This document shows positions 1 to 9,134 of a DNA stretch of 11,011 nt, piece after piece. Under the pieces are notes generated by a model, which was not told the DNA's origin, did not search any database, and saw nothing but the letters and a program-made list of their open reading frames with translations. The stretch lies in contig JADGJH010001257.1 of the NCBI GenBank assembly GCA_027596945.1, positions 1 to 11,011 on the forward strand. The letters run 5' to 3'. Within the stretch, counting starts at the first letter, position 1; each line of letters begins with the position of its first letter. Origin of the DNA: Physocladia obscura. Taxonomy: Eukaryota > Chytridiomycota > Chytridiomycetes > Chytridiales > Chytriomycetaceae. Position numbers and translations under genes: made by a program.

Positions 1-18
1 TTTTTTTTTTTTTCGCAG
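1..18 (+). other. 3' end of an intron of the WW-domain gene
   Basis: The window opens with 13 T residues followed by CGCAG. This looks like a polypyrimidine tract and 3' splice site. The open frame of the WW protein runs back exactly to this point, where one base (position 19) would complete a split codon. Inferred from pattern and frame only. Confidence 0.6.
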
Positions 19-490
19 TTTAAACCAGTTTTGTTATACGTCAGAACATCATCAAATAGAGCAATCTGAAAAACAAACGCAACAACATACTCGTCCTGAG
101 GGTCAGGTATATCATCAACAAAAAGGTTCCCTTCCTGACGGATGGGCTGAAGCGTCAACACGTGATGGTCGCACATACTATGTTGATCATATCGCAAAAA
201 TAACAACATGGACCGACCCCAGAACGCTAACTGTTAACTCAAAGTTTGTCCCTCTTATTTTAAAAAATAAATTATTAAAATTACTTGATGGAAGATATCG
301 TGCCAAAGATCATAGTGGTAACATCATTGAGCTTGTATTCGCCGGCGCAAACCGGCACTCACAACAAACCCAACAACATCCTTCGCAACAATTGTCCCAA
401 ACGCAACAGTCTACATCTTCGCCGTGGGAGGACCCGCGAAAAAAGGTAGAAGAGCGTATGATGCAGCGCATTCGGGATATGAAAGGGTGA
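19..490 (+). CDS. WW-domain protein, C-terminal exon (partial)
   Basis: The last ~156 residues are visible; the start lies left of the window. A clear WW domain is encoded at about 131-226: it opens LPDGW, has the aromatic run TYYVDH, and closes with TTWTDPR, so both signature tryptophans and the final Pro-Arg are present. WW domains bind proline-rich (often PPxY) partners. After it come Gln-rich runs (QQTQQHPSQQ) and a tail containing PWEDPRKK, which looks like the last strand of a WW domain, then a charged helix-like end RMMQRIRDMKG before TGA. The AT-rich stretch 244-294 starts with GT, ends with AG and is 51 nt long, so it could be an in-frame intron or retained coding sequence. The parent family cannot be named: no HECT or other catalytic domain follows, so a Nedd4-type ligase is ruled out for this end. 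Confidence 0.8.
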
Positions 491-542
491 AAATAGAGTT
501 TGTTTCTTTATTCAAAAGTTCCAAAATGGCAAAATAGAAAAA

Positions 543-564
543 TCGACCTTATAACGAAGGTCGA
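543..564. repeat. 8-bp perfect hairpin between convergent genes
   Basis: TCGACCTT (543-550) pairs with AAGGTCGA (557-564) across the loop ATAACG. It lies between the stop of the WW gene (490) and the stop of the convergent cyclin gene (591), so it would be in one or both 3' UTRs. An A-run follows on the + strand. Function is not known. Confidence 0.7.
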
Positions 565-568
565 AAAA

Positions 569-582
569 AATAAATAAATAAA
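569..582 (+). promoter_or_regulatory. Stacked polyadenylation signals AATAAA
   Basis: Three overlapping AATAAA hexamers start at 569, 573 and 577 inside a TAAA tandem repeat, 79-92 nt after the WW gene stop. This is a fitting distance for the poly(A) signal of that gene. Only the hexamers are seen; use of the signal is inferred. Confidence 0.5.
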
Positions 583-590
583 TATAACAC

Positions 591-1980
591 CTAGTGGGTA
601 TGGGTCATTAAAAGTCGTGAGCATTCTGCGAGCTAAAGAGAAATGAAATATGTCATTGAAGTAAAAGAAACGAAACACGAAAAAAATCAAACGGACCAGA
701 ATAGGATCAAATCTAAAAGTTTTTTCTAAGTTAAGCTTCTTATATAATGCAGGAGAAGCGATCGAAAGAGCAGAAAACACAAGCATCGCGGGCTGGAACT
801 TCAGGTACTCCAAGTCTGTCAACGAAATTTCAAAAAAGCGTTGAGTGTCCTTCATAGTCTTTTCGTGTAAGCTACTTGAGGCAAATTCATTTGGGTTTGA
901 GGTTGCGGCACTGATCAAAATCTCATTCAACAGAGCCTAAATATTATTATTATAATGTAAGAAGCAAAAACCAAGTTAACAATGAAATATATACCTGAGG
1001 CGAAACGCCCATCATCTCCCAACGCAATGCTTTCAATACTTTAGCTTCCATAGTCTTGATTTCTTTTTGCGAATGTTTATACAAGGACAATACACAAACG
1101 TCACTTAGGCATGGCTCTTTAATTTCTTCGCTAAATTTAGATGCAATGTACAGACACGCCGTAGAAACAAGGTAAAACTGTGAGATACGGCAGACTCGAA
1201 TGCTAGAAAGGTATCTATCCATATAATTAACGGCAAGGTGGATTGTCTCGTCATCGAATTCGAAGTCGTTGGCAAGCCGAATGGCATAGGCGATAATGTC
1301 TAAGTGTAAAGGAAGATTTCGTGATGGGTTAAATAAAGAAGTCCGAATTTTGGAAGAAAAAGCAAATCACTTTTGCGCAAATCCGGTGTCATTTTCTCCA
1401 GTTGAACTTCACTATTGTAGAATGGCGAGGGAAGATTAAGATGCTGGCGGCTAATCAGATTGATGAGACGCTTGGATGGCACAAAACATGCGCTTGATGG
1501 TCGTTGTTGTTGTTGTTGTTCTCGCTTTGGGCATGGTGAAGGAGTGGATGGGGATGAGTTTGGCTGGAGGCAGAGGGCCGAATCGCGTCGTGTTGGAACC
1601 ACAACACGCGGTTGTTTTTGTTTGCATGGGGATGGCACGGTTACTTCTGAGCGAGCGGCCAATGGGCTCTGCGGTGTGGGTAAAGTAGATTCATGTTTGT
1701 TGAAGTTTTGGTTTTGCTTGTGTTCTTGTTTTGAATTCTGACGCTGGCGCTTGGTGGCATTTGTGCTTGTATCATACAGTGCTCTCTGCGGTGGAGTTAC
1801 GGTTGTCGTTTTTTCTGCAGTAAATGCAGCTAAAGTTGCTGGTGGTACTGTCCCAATTGTGTTTGCTGAGTCCGAAAATGCCACGCAAAAAGCACGCTTC
1901 CGCAACGCGTATTTCGTAGTAGGAACAGATTCAGTAGAGGCGCTGATACGTAGGCTGACAGATAGTCGAGTCTCGGGCAT
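591..1980 (-). CDS. Mitotic A/B-type cyclin
   Basis: Regulatory subunit that activates a cyclin-dependent kinase and helps choose substrates in S/M phase. Four exons on the minus strand: 1980-1371, 1299-995, 936-697, 632-591; introns 1300-1370, 937-994 and 633-696. Exons sum to 1197 nt, 398 aa, ending TAG. Residues 1-180 are a disordered, Pro/Ser/Gln-rich tail with several SP/TP sites and a Gln5 run. The cyclin box starts near residue 195: MTPDLRK joins across intron 1 to NIIAYAIRLANDFEF, then DETIHLAVNYMDRYLS and CLYIASKFSEE. The C-terminal cyclin fold includes LTDLEYLKFQPAMLVFSAL and ends in LAECSRLLMTH. ATG 1980 is the first ATG after an in-frame upstream TGA. Oddities: the usual DW of the box is AY, and the D-box-like QRALYDTSTN lacks the first Arg. 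The donor of intron 3 (GTCCGT) is weak; another donor at 678 would add six residues. A versus B type is not settled. Confidence 0.88.
1503..1520 (+). repeat. (GTT)6 microsatellite in the cyclin tail
   Basis: Six GTT units on the + strand read as five CAA (Gln) codons in the minus-strand cyclin, in its disordered N-terminal region. Such repeats usually vary in length between strains. Confidence 0.85.
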
Positions 1981-2995
1981 TGTTTTCTGCTGTCGATGTT
2001 TTGCTGTTGTTGTTCTGACCCGTTTGTTGTGTTTGCTTCGTTTGTTTTGTTTTTTGTTTTCACACTTTTTGGTTGCCAATTCCGTCGGGCCATTTGCGCC
2101 AGGCACAAAAAAATTTTGTCAAAAACAATCTGCTGATGAAAACAAACCAAAACAGCGATCCAACAGCTGGCAGACCTGCACAATCAAAAAGTTAGTTATG
2201 CGATGGTTCACTATGAGTCAAAGATCCACAGTAAGGCGATCAGCGATTCATTTCTTCCATTTTCAACATGGTCAAGTTAAGAAAAACAAAAACAAAACGA
2301 TAGTGAGTTATCTATTCTGTGTTTTTCAAAGCAACATCTGCACTGGGTGAAAGGTTGACGAGAGTATAAAAATGAAAACGGCGAATAAACCTCGAAGAAA
2401 AAATCAAATGGCTTGAACGCAAACCAATTGCTCGCCAGAACAACAATATGCACTGAAGTGACAGTAAAAATATGCATATGAGTGCATCTGGGTGTGTGAT
2501 CAAGAAAATATGGTTGGTTGCTGCGTTGTTTGTTGTTACTTGCAACACTAGGAGTTAATAGAGATATTATTTTGACTTGACAAAACACGTTCTTACATAA
2601 GTTATTTTATTAAAATATTTTGAGTAGTTCTTTTTTAAATAATTTACCTCTTTTTCGATTTTGACTTTAAAGCAAATTTGAATAAATCTTGTCAATGTCA
2701 AAAATGTGAACACCAGATATAAAGTTCAGTTTGCCCCAAAAATGAACTTCAACTTGAACTTCAAATTTAGATTCATATGAGTGGCTGAAAGGCAACTGCA
2801 CAAATTTGGGAGCTCATTGTGGATCATCATGAAAAAGTATTAGCGTGTACCTTTTATGCAGTTGTCTAATTTGGTAACCCAGGGCCAGTCATTCAAAGAC
2901 ATTGTCAGGATGCTCAGCTTGAGCAAGTGTACTGGAATATGGTTCATATTTTTTGCCACAATCACTTATGTGGAAAAAACTTCAAAAAAATTGAA
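1981..2995. promoter_or_regulatory. Shared upstream region of cyclin and kinesin-5 genes
   Basis: About 1 kb separates the two divergent start codons. No convincing gene lies in it: the open frames are short, low in complexity and match no family I know. It must hold the 5' UTRs and promoters of both genes. I found a tandem TGAACTTCA repeat (2743-2763) but no clear TATA box and no ACGCGT (MCB-type) site. A weak helix-turn-helix-like open frame at 2856-2920 is discussed under findings. Confidence 0.6.
2743..2763. repeat. Tandem TGAACTTCA repeat upstream of kinesin-5
   Basis: TGAACTTCA occurs at 2743-2751 and 2755-2763, 12 bp apart. The second copy is the core of the palindrome TTGAACTTCAA. 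It lies about 235 bp before the kinesin start codon, where a paired factor-binding site would be plausible. No factor can be named. Confidence 0.45.
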
Positions 2996-5900
2996 ATGGA
3001 TTCAACTGCTTCGAAGGAAACAAACATTAACGTCATCGTGCGCGTTCGGTATACTTGCATAACTTCTGTTTTCGGCACATTAAATCGAAATCGCGCGTGC
3101 TCTTCGCGTTTGTCTAGTTTGCTAAATGCCGTTATGTTTGAATCAAAACAGACCAAGGAATCAAAAGGAAATCAGGGAAAACAGGTTTGAGATTCGCACG
3201 CACGGGCGTAAAACCAAACCAAACCTTCACGTGGCGTGTTTCTAACTTCTGCGTTAATGCTAGTCCAGCGATTGTGACTACCTCTGGCGTAAAGGGCAAA
3301 GAACTACATATTCGTGCCAATCCCTCAGATCCAACATCTACGAAAACGTACTCATTCGACAAAGTATTTGGACCTGACGCAGACCAAGAGACTATATACG
3401 CAGAAGTTGTGGCACCAATTTTGGAAGAGGTTGAGTTTGTTTTTGATTTGGACAATGCTTTGCTCTTTCACAACAAAAAAATTCTCACGAAAACACAAAA
3501 TCAGGTTCTTCTGGGATACAATTGCACAATATTTGCTTATGGTTTGACTAACTACTTCATGAACGCTGTAGTGTCTAACAAGCAAAATACAAACAGGGCA
3601 AACTGGAACGGGAAAAACCCACACAATGGAAGGAGATCTCGAATCATGCCAAGGAAAACAAGCAGGAATAATTCCACGAACTTTATACCGTCTTTTCGAT
3701 AAATTGGAAAAGGATGATTCGGAGTATTCTGTCCGTGTTTCGGTAATTTCGAAATTATCGATTTCCATTTTTTGAAAGCCATCAAACAACAGTGCTTGGA
3801 AATATACAACGAAGAATTGCGCGATTTACTTGCAAGCGATGAAAATGCTCAGCCGAAACTAAAAATATTCGAAGATGTTAATCGACGTGGGTCAAATGAA
3901 GTACAAGGAATGGAAAGAATCCTTGTAACCAGCGCACAGGACGTGATTGCTGTTTTACAAAGAGGTTCACAAAAGCGGCAAACTGCTGCTACAAAAATGA
4001 ACGAGTCGTCGAGGTACTTTTTTATATTTATTTTTGATTATTTCATGTAAGTTTAATAGTTTCAAATATTTTTTGGCATTTGTTATTGTTAGTCGTTCCC
4101 ATTGTATCTTCACAATCACTGTACACATCAAAGAAACAACGCCGGACGGCGAAGATTTGCTCAAAGTTGGAAAACTGAACCTTGTCGATCTCGCAGGAAG
4201 CGAAAATGTTGGCAGATCGGGAGCAGAAAAAGGGCGTGCAAAAGAAGCCGGAATGATCAATCAAAGCTTGTTAACGCTCGGACGAGTCATAAATTCACTA
4301 GTCGAGAAAGGATTACACATTCCATATCGTGAAAGCAAATTAACACGATTGCTTCAAGATTCACTAGGAGGGAAAACGAAAACTTGCATCATTGCGGCAG
4401 GTTTGTACCTCATAATTTTGTACATACCCTTCACTGGTTAAATATAGTCGTTATCGCAGTTTCCCCAGCTAAAGCGAATCTGGAAGAGACACTTTCAACT
4501 CTTGATTATGCTCATCGAGCCAAAAATATTCGGAACAAACCAGAAGCAAATCAACGTATGACTAAGAAGGCGCTTATTCGTGACTATGAAACGCAAATTG
4601 AAAGACTTAAGCTTGATCTTCAAGCTACAAGAGACAAAAATGGAGTATATATGGCTGCTGATGTGTGTTGTTTATTTTACTATTATTTGAACTTACATAT
4701 TCATTTGTTTAATAGACATATAAAGACCTGATGGAAACACAACAAGGGCGGAAAGACCGAATCGAAGAGATGGAAAAAACCGTTCAGGCAAAGGAAGATG
4801 CGATTACAAAATTAGAAACAGATTTTGCTGAGCAAATTCAACTGCTTGAGCATACTCGTAAACAGCTCATCGGAACGCAGCGGGAACTCAATTTGAAAAC
4901 TCAAACTCTTGAAGAAGCTCTCGGCAATGTATCTGTGCTCAAAAAAGATTTAAACGAGCAGAAGATTTTGACAGAGTAATGATTTTTGTTCCATTTTTAA
5001 CATTTTTATACTAATATTTTGAAATGTAATCCGACAGGGCACATTCAACAACTGAAAACTCTTTACACAATCTTCACAGCGGATTAGTAAACTTCATGCA
5101 TGTTGCTGTTGCAGATAATCAAAGTCTTCACGAAAAAATTGGTAAATATATTTTATAAGTTTAGTATTGCAAAAATAAAAATAAATAACGTAATAGAGCG
5201 TAAAAGTGCAGCCGAAATCGCAAATATGCGGTTATTCAATGAATTTCAAAATGGCATCATGAGCGAAATCGCCACATTGGAATCTGGAGCTGATATGTTC
5301 AAAACAGTCTCTGACGAATTTTTCGGCAATGTCTTCCAGAAATTGAAAACATTCCATGAAACTCACTTCCAGGTTTTTTTTCTATTATTATTTCTTTTAC
5401 GCGGTCCGTCCATTACTAAATCCACGTCTCTGATTAGTCAACGCAAGCAGTTCAGTCTGAAACAGAAAAAATTTTGAGCTTTGTTCTTGAAAAGTTTACG
5501 GAAATTGGAAACAGCCAAAAATCATCCCATACAAATAATAGCAAAACTATTTCCTCACTTCAATCTTGTATTGTCGAGCTTGTTGTGAAGCTTCAAGAAC
5601 AGCAAGAAGAAAATAAACATTCGTGGGCGAAGTCGCACAATAGTTTTGATCACCGTATTACGCAGCATAACGAAATTGTAGATTTTTATTATCTTTTTTT
5701 TTTTTTTGGCCCTTCTATTTGATTAATTTATTAATTTTTATAGATTAAACAATGGCATGCAAAACTCGAGCATTTTTTGTCGATGCTTATATCTTTTGCG
5801 AAAGAAAATATTCAGAAAAAAGAAACCGCTTATATGGCTTTCAAAGATTTTAGTTTGCAAGCAATGAACGATGAGGTATTTACTATTGATTATTTATATT

Positions 5901-7280
5901 ATTATTGTTGTTGCTTTTCGAGTTGCAAATTTTATTTTTTTAATCATTGAAGTTTCACTTATTATATTACCAGATTGAAACTCTTAGATCCCAAAATAAG
6001 CTGTTACAAGAAAAATTATCTGCAAATGAATTAGCACAAAAGGAGTCAGAGAAGTCTCTGCTGTCGTCGATCACAGGTCTTGTGCAAAAGTTTACCCAGG
6101 AATCTAATTCGCGCATTGCAAATATACATAACTTTGCAGCAGGAAATTGCCAGTCTATTCTTAATATGAAACAAAAGCTATCTGAAGAAGTTCAGGACAC
6201 TGTAGAACGCGATATAATGTTCTTTGAGCAAGACCAAAACCTGTTTACTAAGAAAATTTCTGAGACAAATGACGGATTCAGTATTGCATTTAAGGTTTAA
6301 TTATTGTTATGTTTAATTATATGCCTAAAATTTTATACAGGATGTTTCTGATGACAGTGAAAACATGCGAAAAATATTCGCACAAGCTTCAGAACAAGTT
6401 ATTTCTAAATTTGACTTGGTTTCGAAAGCTGCAAGTGAAGGATTAACCGAAATCGAAACCCTACGTAATGACGTGTCGACTTCAGCATTGGCCACTTTAG
6501 AAGCCCAACAATCTCGATTGAATACCTACACAGAAACTGCAAAGTTTGAGTTTGGCGGTCTTGGAAAGGAGATAGGGCGAAGCGGAGATCATGTTGATAA
6601 AGAAATTGGAGCAATTTCGAACTTGGTACAAGCTTTTTTTCCATTTTTTTTTTTTGAACTTAATCTGTTTCAAGGTTGGCTCTTATGCTTCAACAAATTC
6701 ATCATTCGTAATTGACACGGCGTATACTATTTCCGAAGCGCGAAATGAAACCCAATGTAAACGTTTTACGTTTGATGAACCAACTGGAAAAACCCCACGC
6801 AAGAGAAAGCTGCAGTTGAGATCACCCAAAACCCCCTTCCAAATCTTTATCTCACTTATCATCTATTACTGCAAAAAAACTAAAAGGGTTCCTTTGGATT
6901 GGTACAAGACACGCGACCACAACGAAATTCTCACTGATTTGCGTACGCACGGAGAAGTTCAAGTTTTGTCTGAACCGATTGCTGTCTCAATGCCACTATT
7001 TAAGAAACCTATTGTTGAGAATTCCATCTTTTCAACGATTGCTTTAATCAAACCCTCAGTTGATGACTCCGAAGACTTGATGGACGAAACTCATGATGGA
7101 GTGGAGGATGAGGAATGCGAAAATGTAATCGCACTTCCCATAGTTCCAGCTGCCCTTGTCGAAAAATCGGTGGAAAAACCCGCGACGACTAGACTGATGG
7201 GCAAAATTCGGACTGTAAACGGGACGGCAGCCACAGTGAGTAAATTACCAACTAGGCAGAAAAGCAGGGGCAGCTTTTAA
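2996..7280 (+). CDS. Kinesin-5 (BimC/Eg5-type) spindle motor
   Basis: Plus-end motor that forms bipolar tetramers and slides antiparallel spindle microtubules apart. Exons: 2996-3048, 3152-3184, 3264-3429, 3505-3541, 3597-3742, 3793-4013, 4093-4400, 4460-4662, 4716-4975, 5038-5141, 5197-5372, 5438-5677, 5744-5875, 5974-6294, 6341-6625, 6675-7280. All introns are GT-AG, 46-103 nt; exons total 3291 nt, 1096 aa, within the usual kinesin-5 length. Motor: [12 protein letters not shown] (10-21), [14 protein letters not shown]-loop GQTGTGKT (97-104), switch I NESSSRSH (215-222), switch II DLAGSE (251-256), [16 protein letters not shown], neck [10 protein letters not shown]. Residues ~365-895 are largely heptad-like coiled coil. 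BimC box [15 protein letters not shown] (926-940) has CDK site T935-PRK; SPKTP (945-949) follows. An acidic stretch lies near 1024-1046. ATG 2996 gives the family-like short leader [10 protein letters not shown]; an in-frame ATG at 2939 is less likely. Confidence 0.95.
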
Positions 7281-7587
7281 GAACTATATTTCACATTAAA
7301 AAAACAAAACGATATAACTCGGGGGTTCACTAAAAATATATAATTTTTTCTCGATAAAATATTCCAACTTTATTCCGATTTTACACTCGAATATTATGAA
7401 ATGAGTTCACAGTCGAATTTCACTTTTCTTGAGCTGGGAAAAAATATATATATATCAGCATATTTCCAGGCATTTGGAATTACAATTTCGCTTTACGGTC
7501 ACTTAGAATCCATCATATGCTTCAAAAAATGCGTAACAAAAAAAAGTAGTGCTCGGTCATTGATCGGGTACTTTCGTGGATTTGCAG
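7281..7587. other. Convergent 3' region of kinesin-5 and complex I genes
   Basis: This 307-nt AT-rich stretch separates two stop codons facing each other. It holds ATTAAA at 7295-7300 on the + strand, 15 nt after the kinesin stop, and AATAAA on the minus strand (7374-7369) for the gene coming the other way. A short (AT)n run lies near 7443-7456. No gene is seen. An open frame over 7401-7727 on the + strand matches no family and overlaps the second exon of the minus-strand gene. Confidence 0.5.
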
Positions 7588-8066
7588 TTACTCACAGTTC
7601 GGAGGGAGCGGCCAGCCGAAAGTTTCACCGGATGCGGCAAGACGTTTATGTGCTTCAATTTTTGCTGCTCGTGACGGTCTGTGGACATAAGGGGAAGGAT
7701 TGCATAAACATCAAAACAACACCATAGAGATATTTAAAAAAAAAGTCAAGGTTACGATTTGTGCGGCGAGAAAAAGTAAGCAACCAGAAACACAGCGGTG
7801 CTCCCAAAATAGCCCCACACGTAAACAGTTTCCCAAAAGTATTTTGGGCGCGGGCTAGTAGCCGGTCTTCCGAGAAAGTAACCGCCCGGCTCGTAGTTTT
7901 CGCGGTGGTGATTGTCGTGGTTGTCATGAGCGTGCAGGGCAGCGGCGGTGGTGCCGGTACTCGCGGCTCTCTTCTCTGCCACTCGGCTTGCGATTGTGCT
8001 TCCGGTTGTCCTCGCTGCGAACGGCAGTCTCGTAACTGCTGTTTTTACAAACCCAAGAAATGACAT
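7588..8066 (-). CDS. Probable complex I ESSS (NDUFB11-like) subunit
   Basis: Small accessory subunit of mitochondrial NADH:ubiquinone oxidoreductase, placed in the inner-membrane arm. Exon 1 is 8066-7756 and exon 2 is 7678-7588, with a GT-AG intron at 7679-7755; the sum is 402 nt, 133 aa, ending TAA. Residues 1-36 are rich in Arg, Ser and Ala and almost lack acids (MSFLGFVKTAVTRL start), as in a mitochondrial presequence. A His-rich stretch follows (HAHDNHDNHH), then GGYFLGRP, and one membrane span at about 81-99 (VYVWGYFGSTAVFLVAYFF). Exon 2 encodes RAAKIEAHKRLAASGE, like the A-RL-G helix that ends ESSS proteins. Without splicing the protein would stop seven residues after the span. The ESSS call rests on GGY, W-x-x-V/I-Y-x-W-G, the single span and the tail; other single-span mitochondrial proteins remain possible. 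Confidence 0.65.
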
Positions 8067-8139
8067 TGATTATCACAAAATTTCTTTTCATGGAAAGTTG
8101 GTTTATTTTAGAACTTTCAGAAATAGGTTGAAATTCGTA
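8067..8139. promoter_or_regulatory. 73-bp bidirectional promoter with inverted repeat
   Basis: Only 73 bp lie between the start codons of the complex I gene (minus) and the CBM87-like gene (plus), so both promoters and 5' UTRs must fit here or reach into coding DNA. GAAAGTT (8093-8099) and AACTTTC (8112-8118) form a 7-bp inverted repeat around 12 nt. No TATA box in a sensible place is seen. Confidence 0.5.
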
Positions 8140-9134
8140 ATGATTCGTTTACCCGTCCTCTTTGCATTGGCAACCTTCGCACTCAGTCTTCCTAATCAAG
8201 CGGTTGTGTTTGGCAGTGACACACCATCTGCCGGTGCCGCAATACTAGCCTTATCATTTTTCAATGTCACAAAGATTACTTACACCTCCGATGAGAGCAT
8301 CGCTTTTACTTCCATGCCTTTGAACTCTTCTTCTGGAACTGCAAACTTCAGCATGATTATTCTTGGAAGTGGCCAGCTCGGTACAAACTTTTCTCCGAAA
8401 CTTTTTTTTCGTGAATTGAATAATATCAAAGGCTTTTCGCCAGCCCAATGGTCACAAATTTACTCTTACCAAAGGACCAATAATGTTCGCCTTATTGCGT
8501 TATATGACGTTCCTGGAACGGGATTGTCGGTATCATACAGCAACAGCTCGACTGTTGCAAGTGACATTATAAAACTATCTTCTGCAAGCACAATTGCCAC
8601 AATTCAAGCCGGTTTAAATACTTCATACAGTGTTAATTTTAATAGCGGAGGGTAAGAGAGATTTTCTGAAATTGGAGATTGATATTTATTTTGACTGCTT
8701 TTCTTCAAAGACTTGGCCAAATTTATCCAGCGAATATATTAAATACTTCTGCCGTAACACCGGTTCTTAATTTTATCGATAGTACCACGGGGCAATCTAC
8801 TGCTGCAGCTGTCGTCTACAGGTTTTCTGAAACTCAGCAGCAAATGTCTTTTTTTTATCAAACTGCAGCTTGGGATGTTAGTAATTCCAATTCTCCTTCA
8901 TCAGTAGTGAAGAGTGTATCAAGCCTTACAAACGCAATTTGGATCAGTTGGGCTTCAGACGGTTATTATTGCTTGAAGAATTATACAGATCAGACTGCTC
9001 ATGCTGGGAGTGTGACACCATTTGCAAGTGCTGCTATTTCAGTATTACCCACATTTGCCGATTTTTATATTGCATACACAACGGCCACTAGCATTAGATT
9101 CATGACTTTGTCGCTTTTACAATTTAAAGTGTAA
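8140..9134 (+). CDS. Secreted CBM87-like protein (Agd3-related, no deacetylase domain seen)
   Basis: Two exons, 8140-8651 and 8711-9134, with a 59-nt intron starting GTAAG; 311 aa. Residues 1-20 are a signal peptide (MIRLPVLFALATFALS), so the protein is probably secreted or cell-surface. About eight N-glycosylation sequons are present. The body resembles CBM87, the carbohydrate-binding module of fungal Agd3 deacetylases, which act on galactosaminogalactan: the best stretch is FSPAQWSQIYSYQRTNNVRL (99-118), followed by IYPANILNTS (175-184) and FFYQTAAWD with WISWASDGYY (248-257). In Agd3 the next part is a deacetylase domain with a Q-x-D-D motif; here the frame becomes unlike it and stops at 9132-9134. 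The 3' end is uncertain: a GTATTA donor at 9042 could join to an exon at 9145. Family link is from memory of Agd3 wording; ligand is unknown. Confidence 0.7.

Noticed and set aside
543..575. Rho-independent terminator
   Set aside because: The hairpin is followed by a T-run on the minus strand as in bacteria, but the genes around it are spliced nuclear genes.
1981..2106. Upstream extension of the cyclin frame to a GTG
   Set aside because: No ATG is present between the upstream in-frame TGA and 1980; GTG starts are not expected in nuclear genes.
1460..2350. Open frames on the + strand opposite the cyclin tail
   Set aside because: They are antisense shadows of the low-complexity cyclin first exon, rich in Cys/Val from GTT runs, with no family resemblance.
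7401..7727. 108-codon + strand open frame
   Set aside because: No recognisable motif; it overlaps the second exon of the complex I gene on the other strand and lies in a convergent 3' region.
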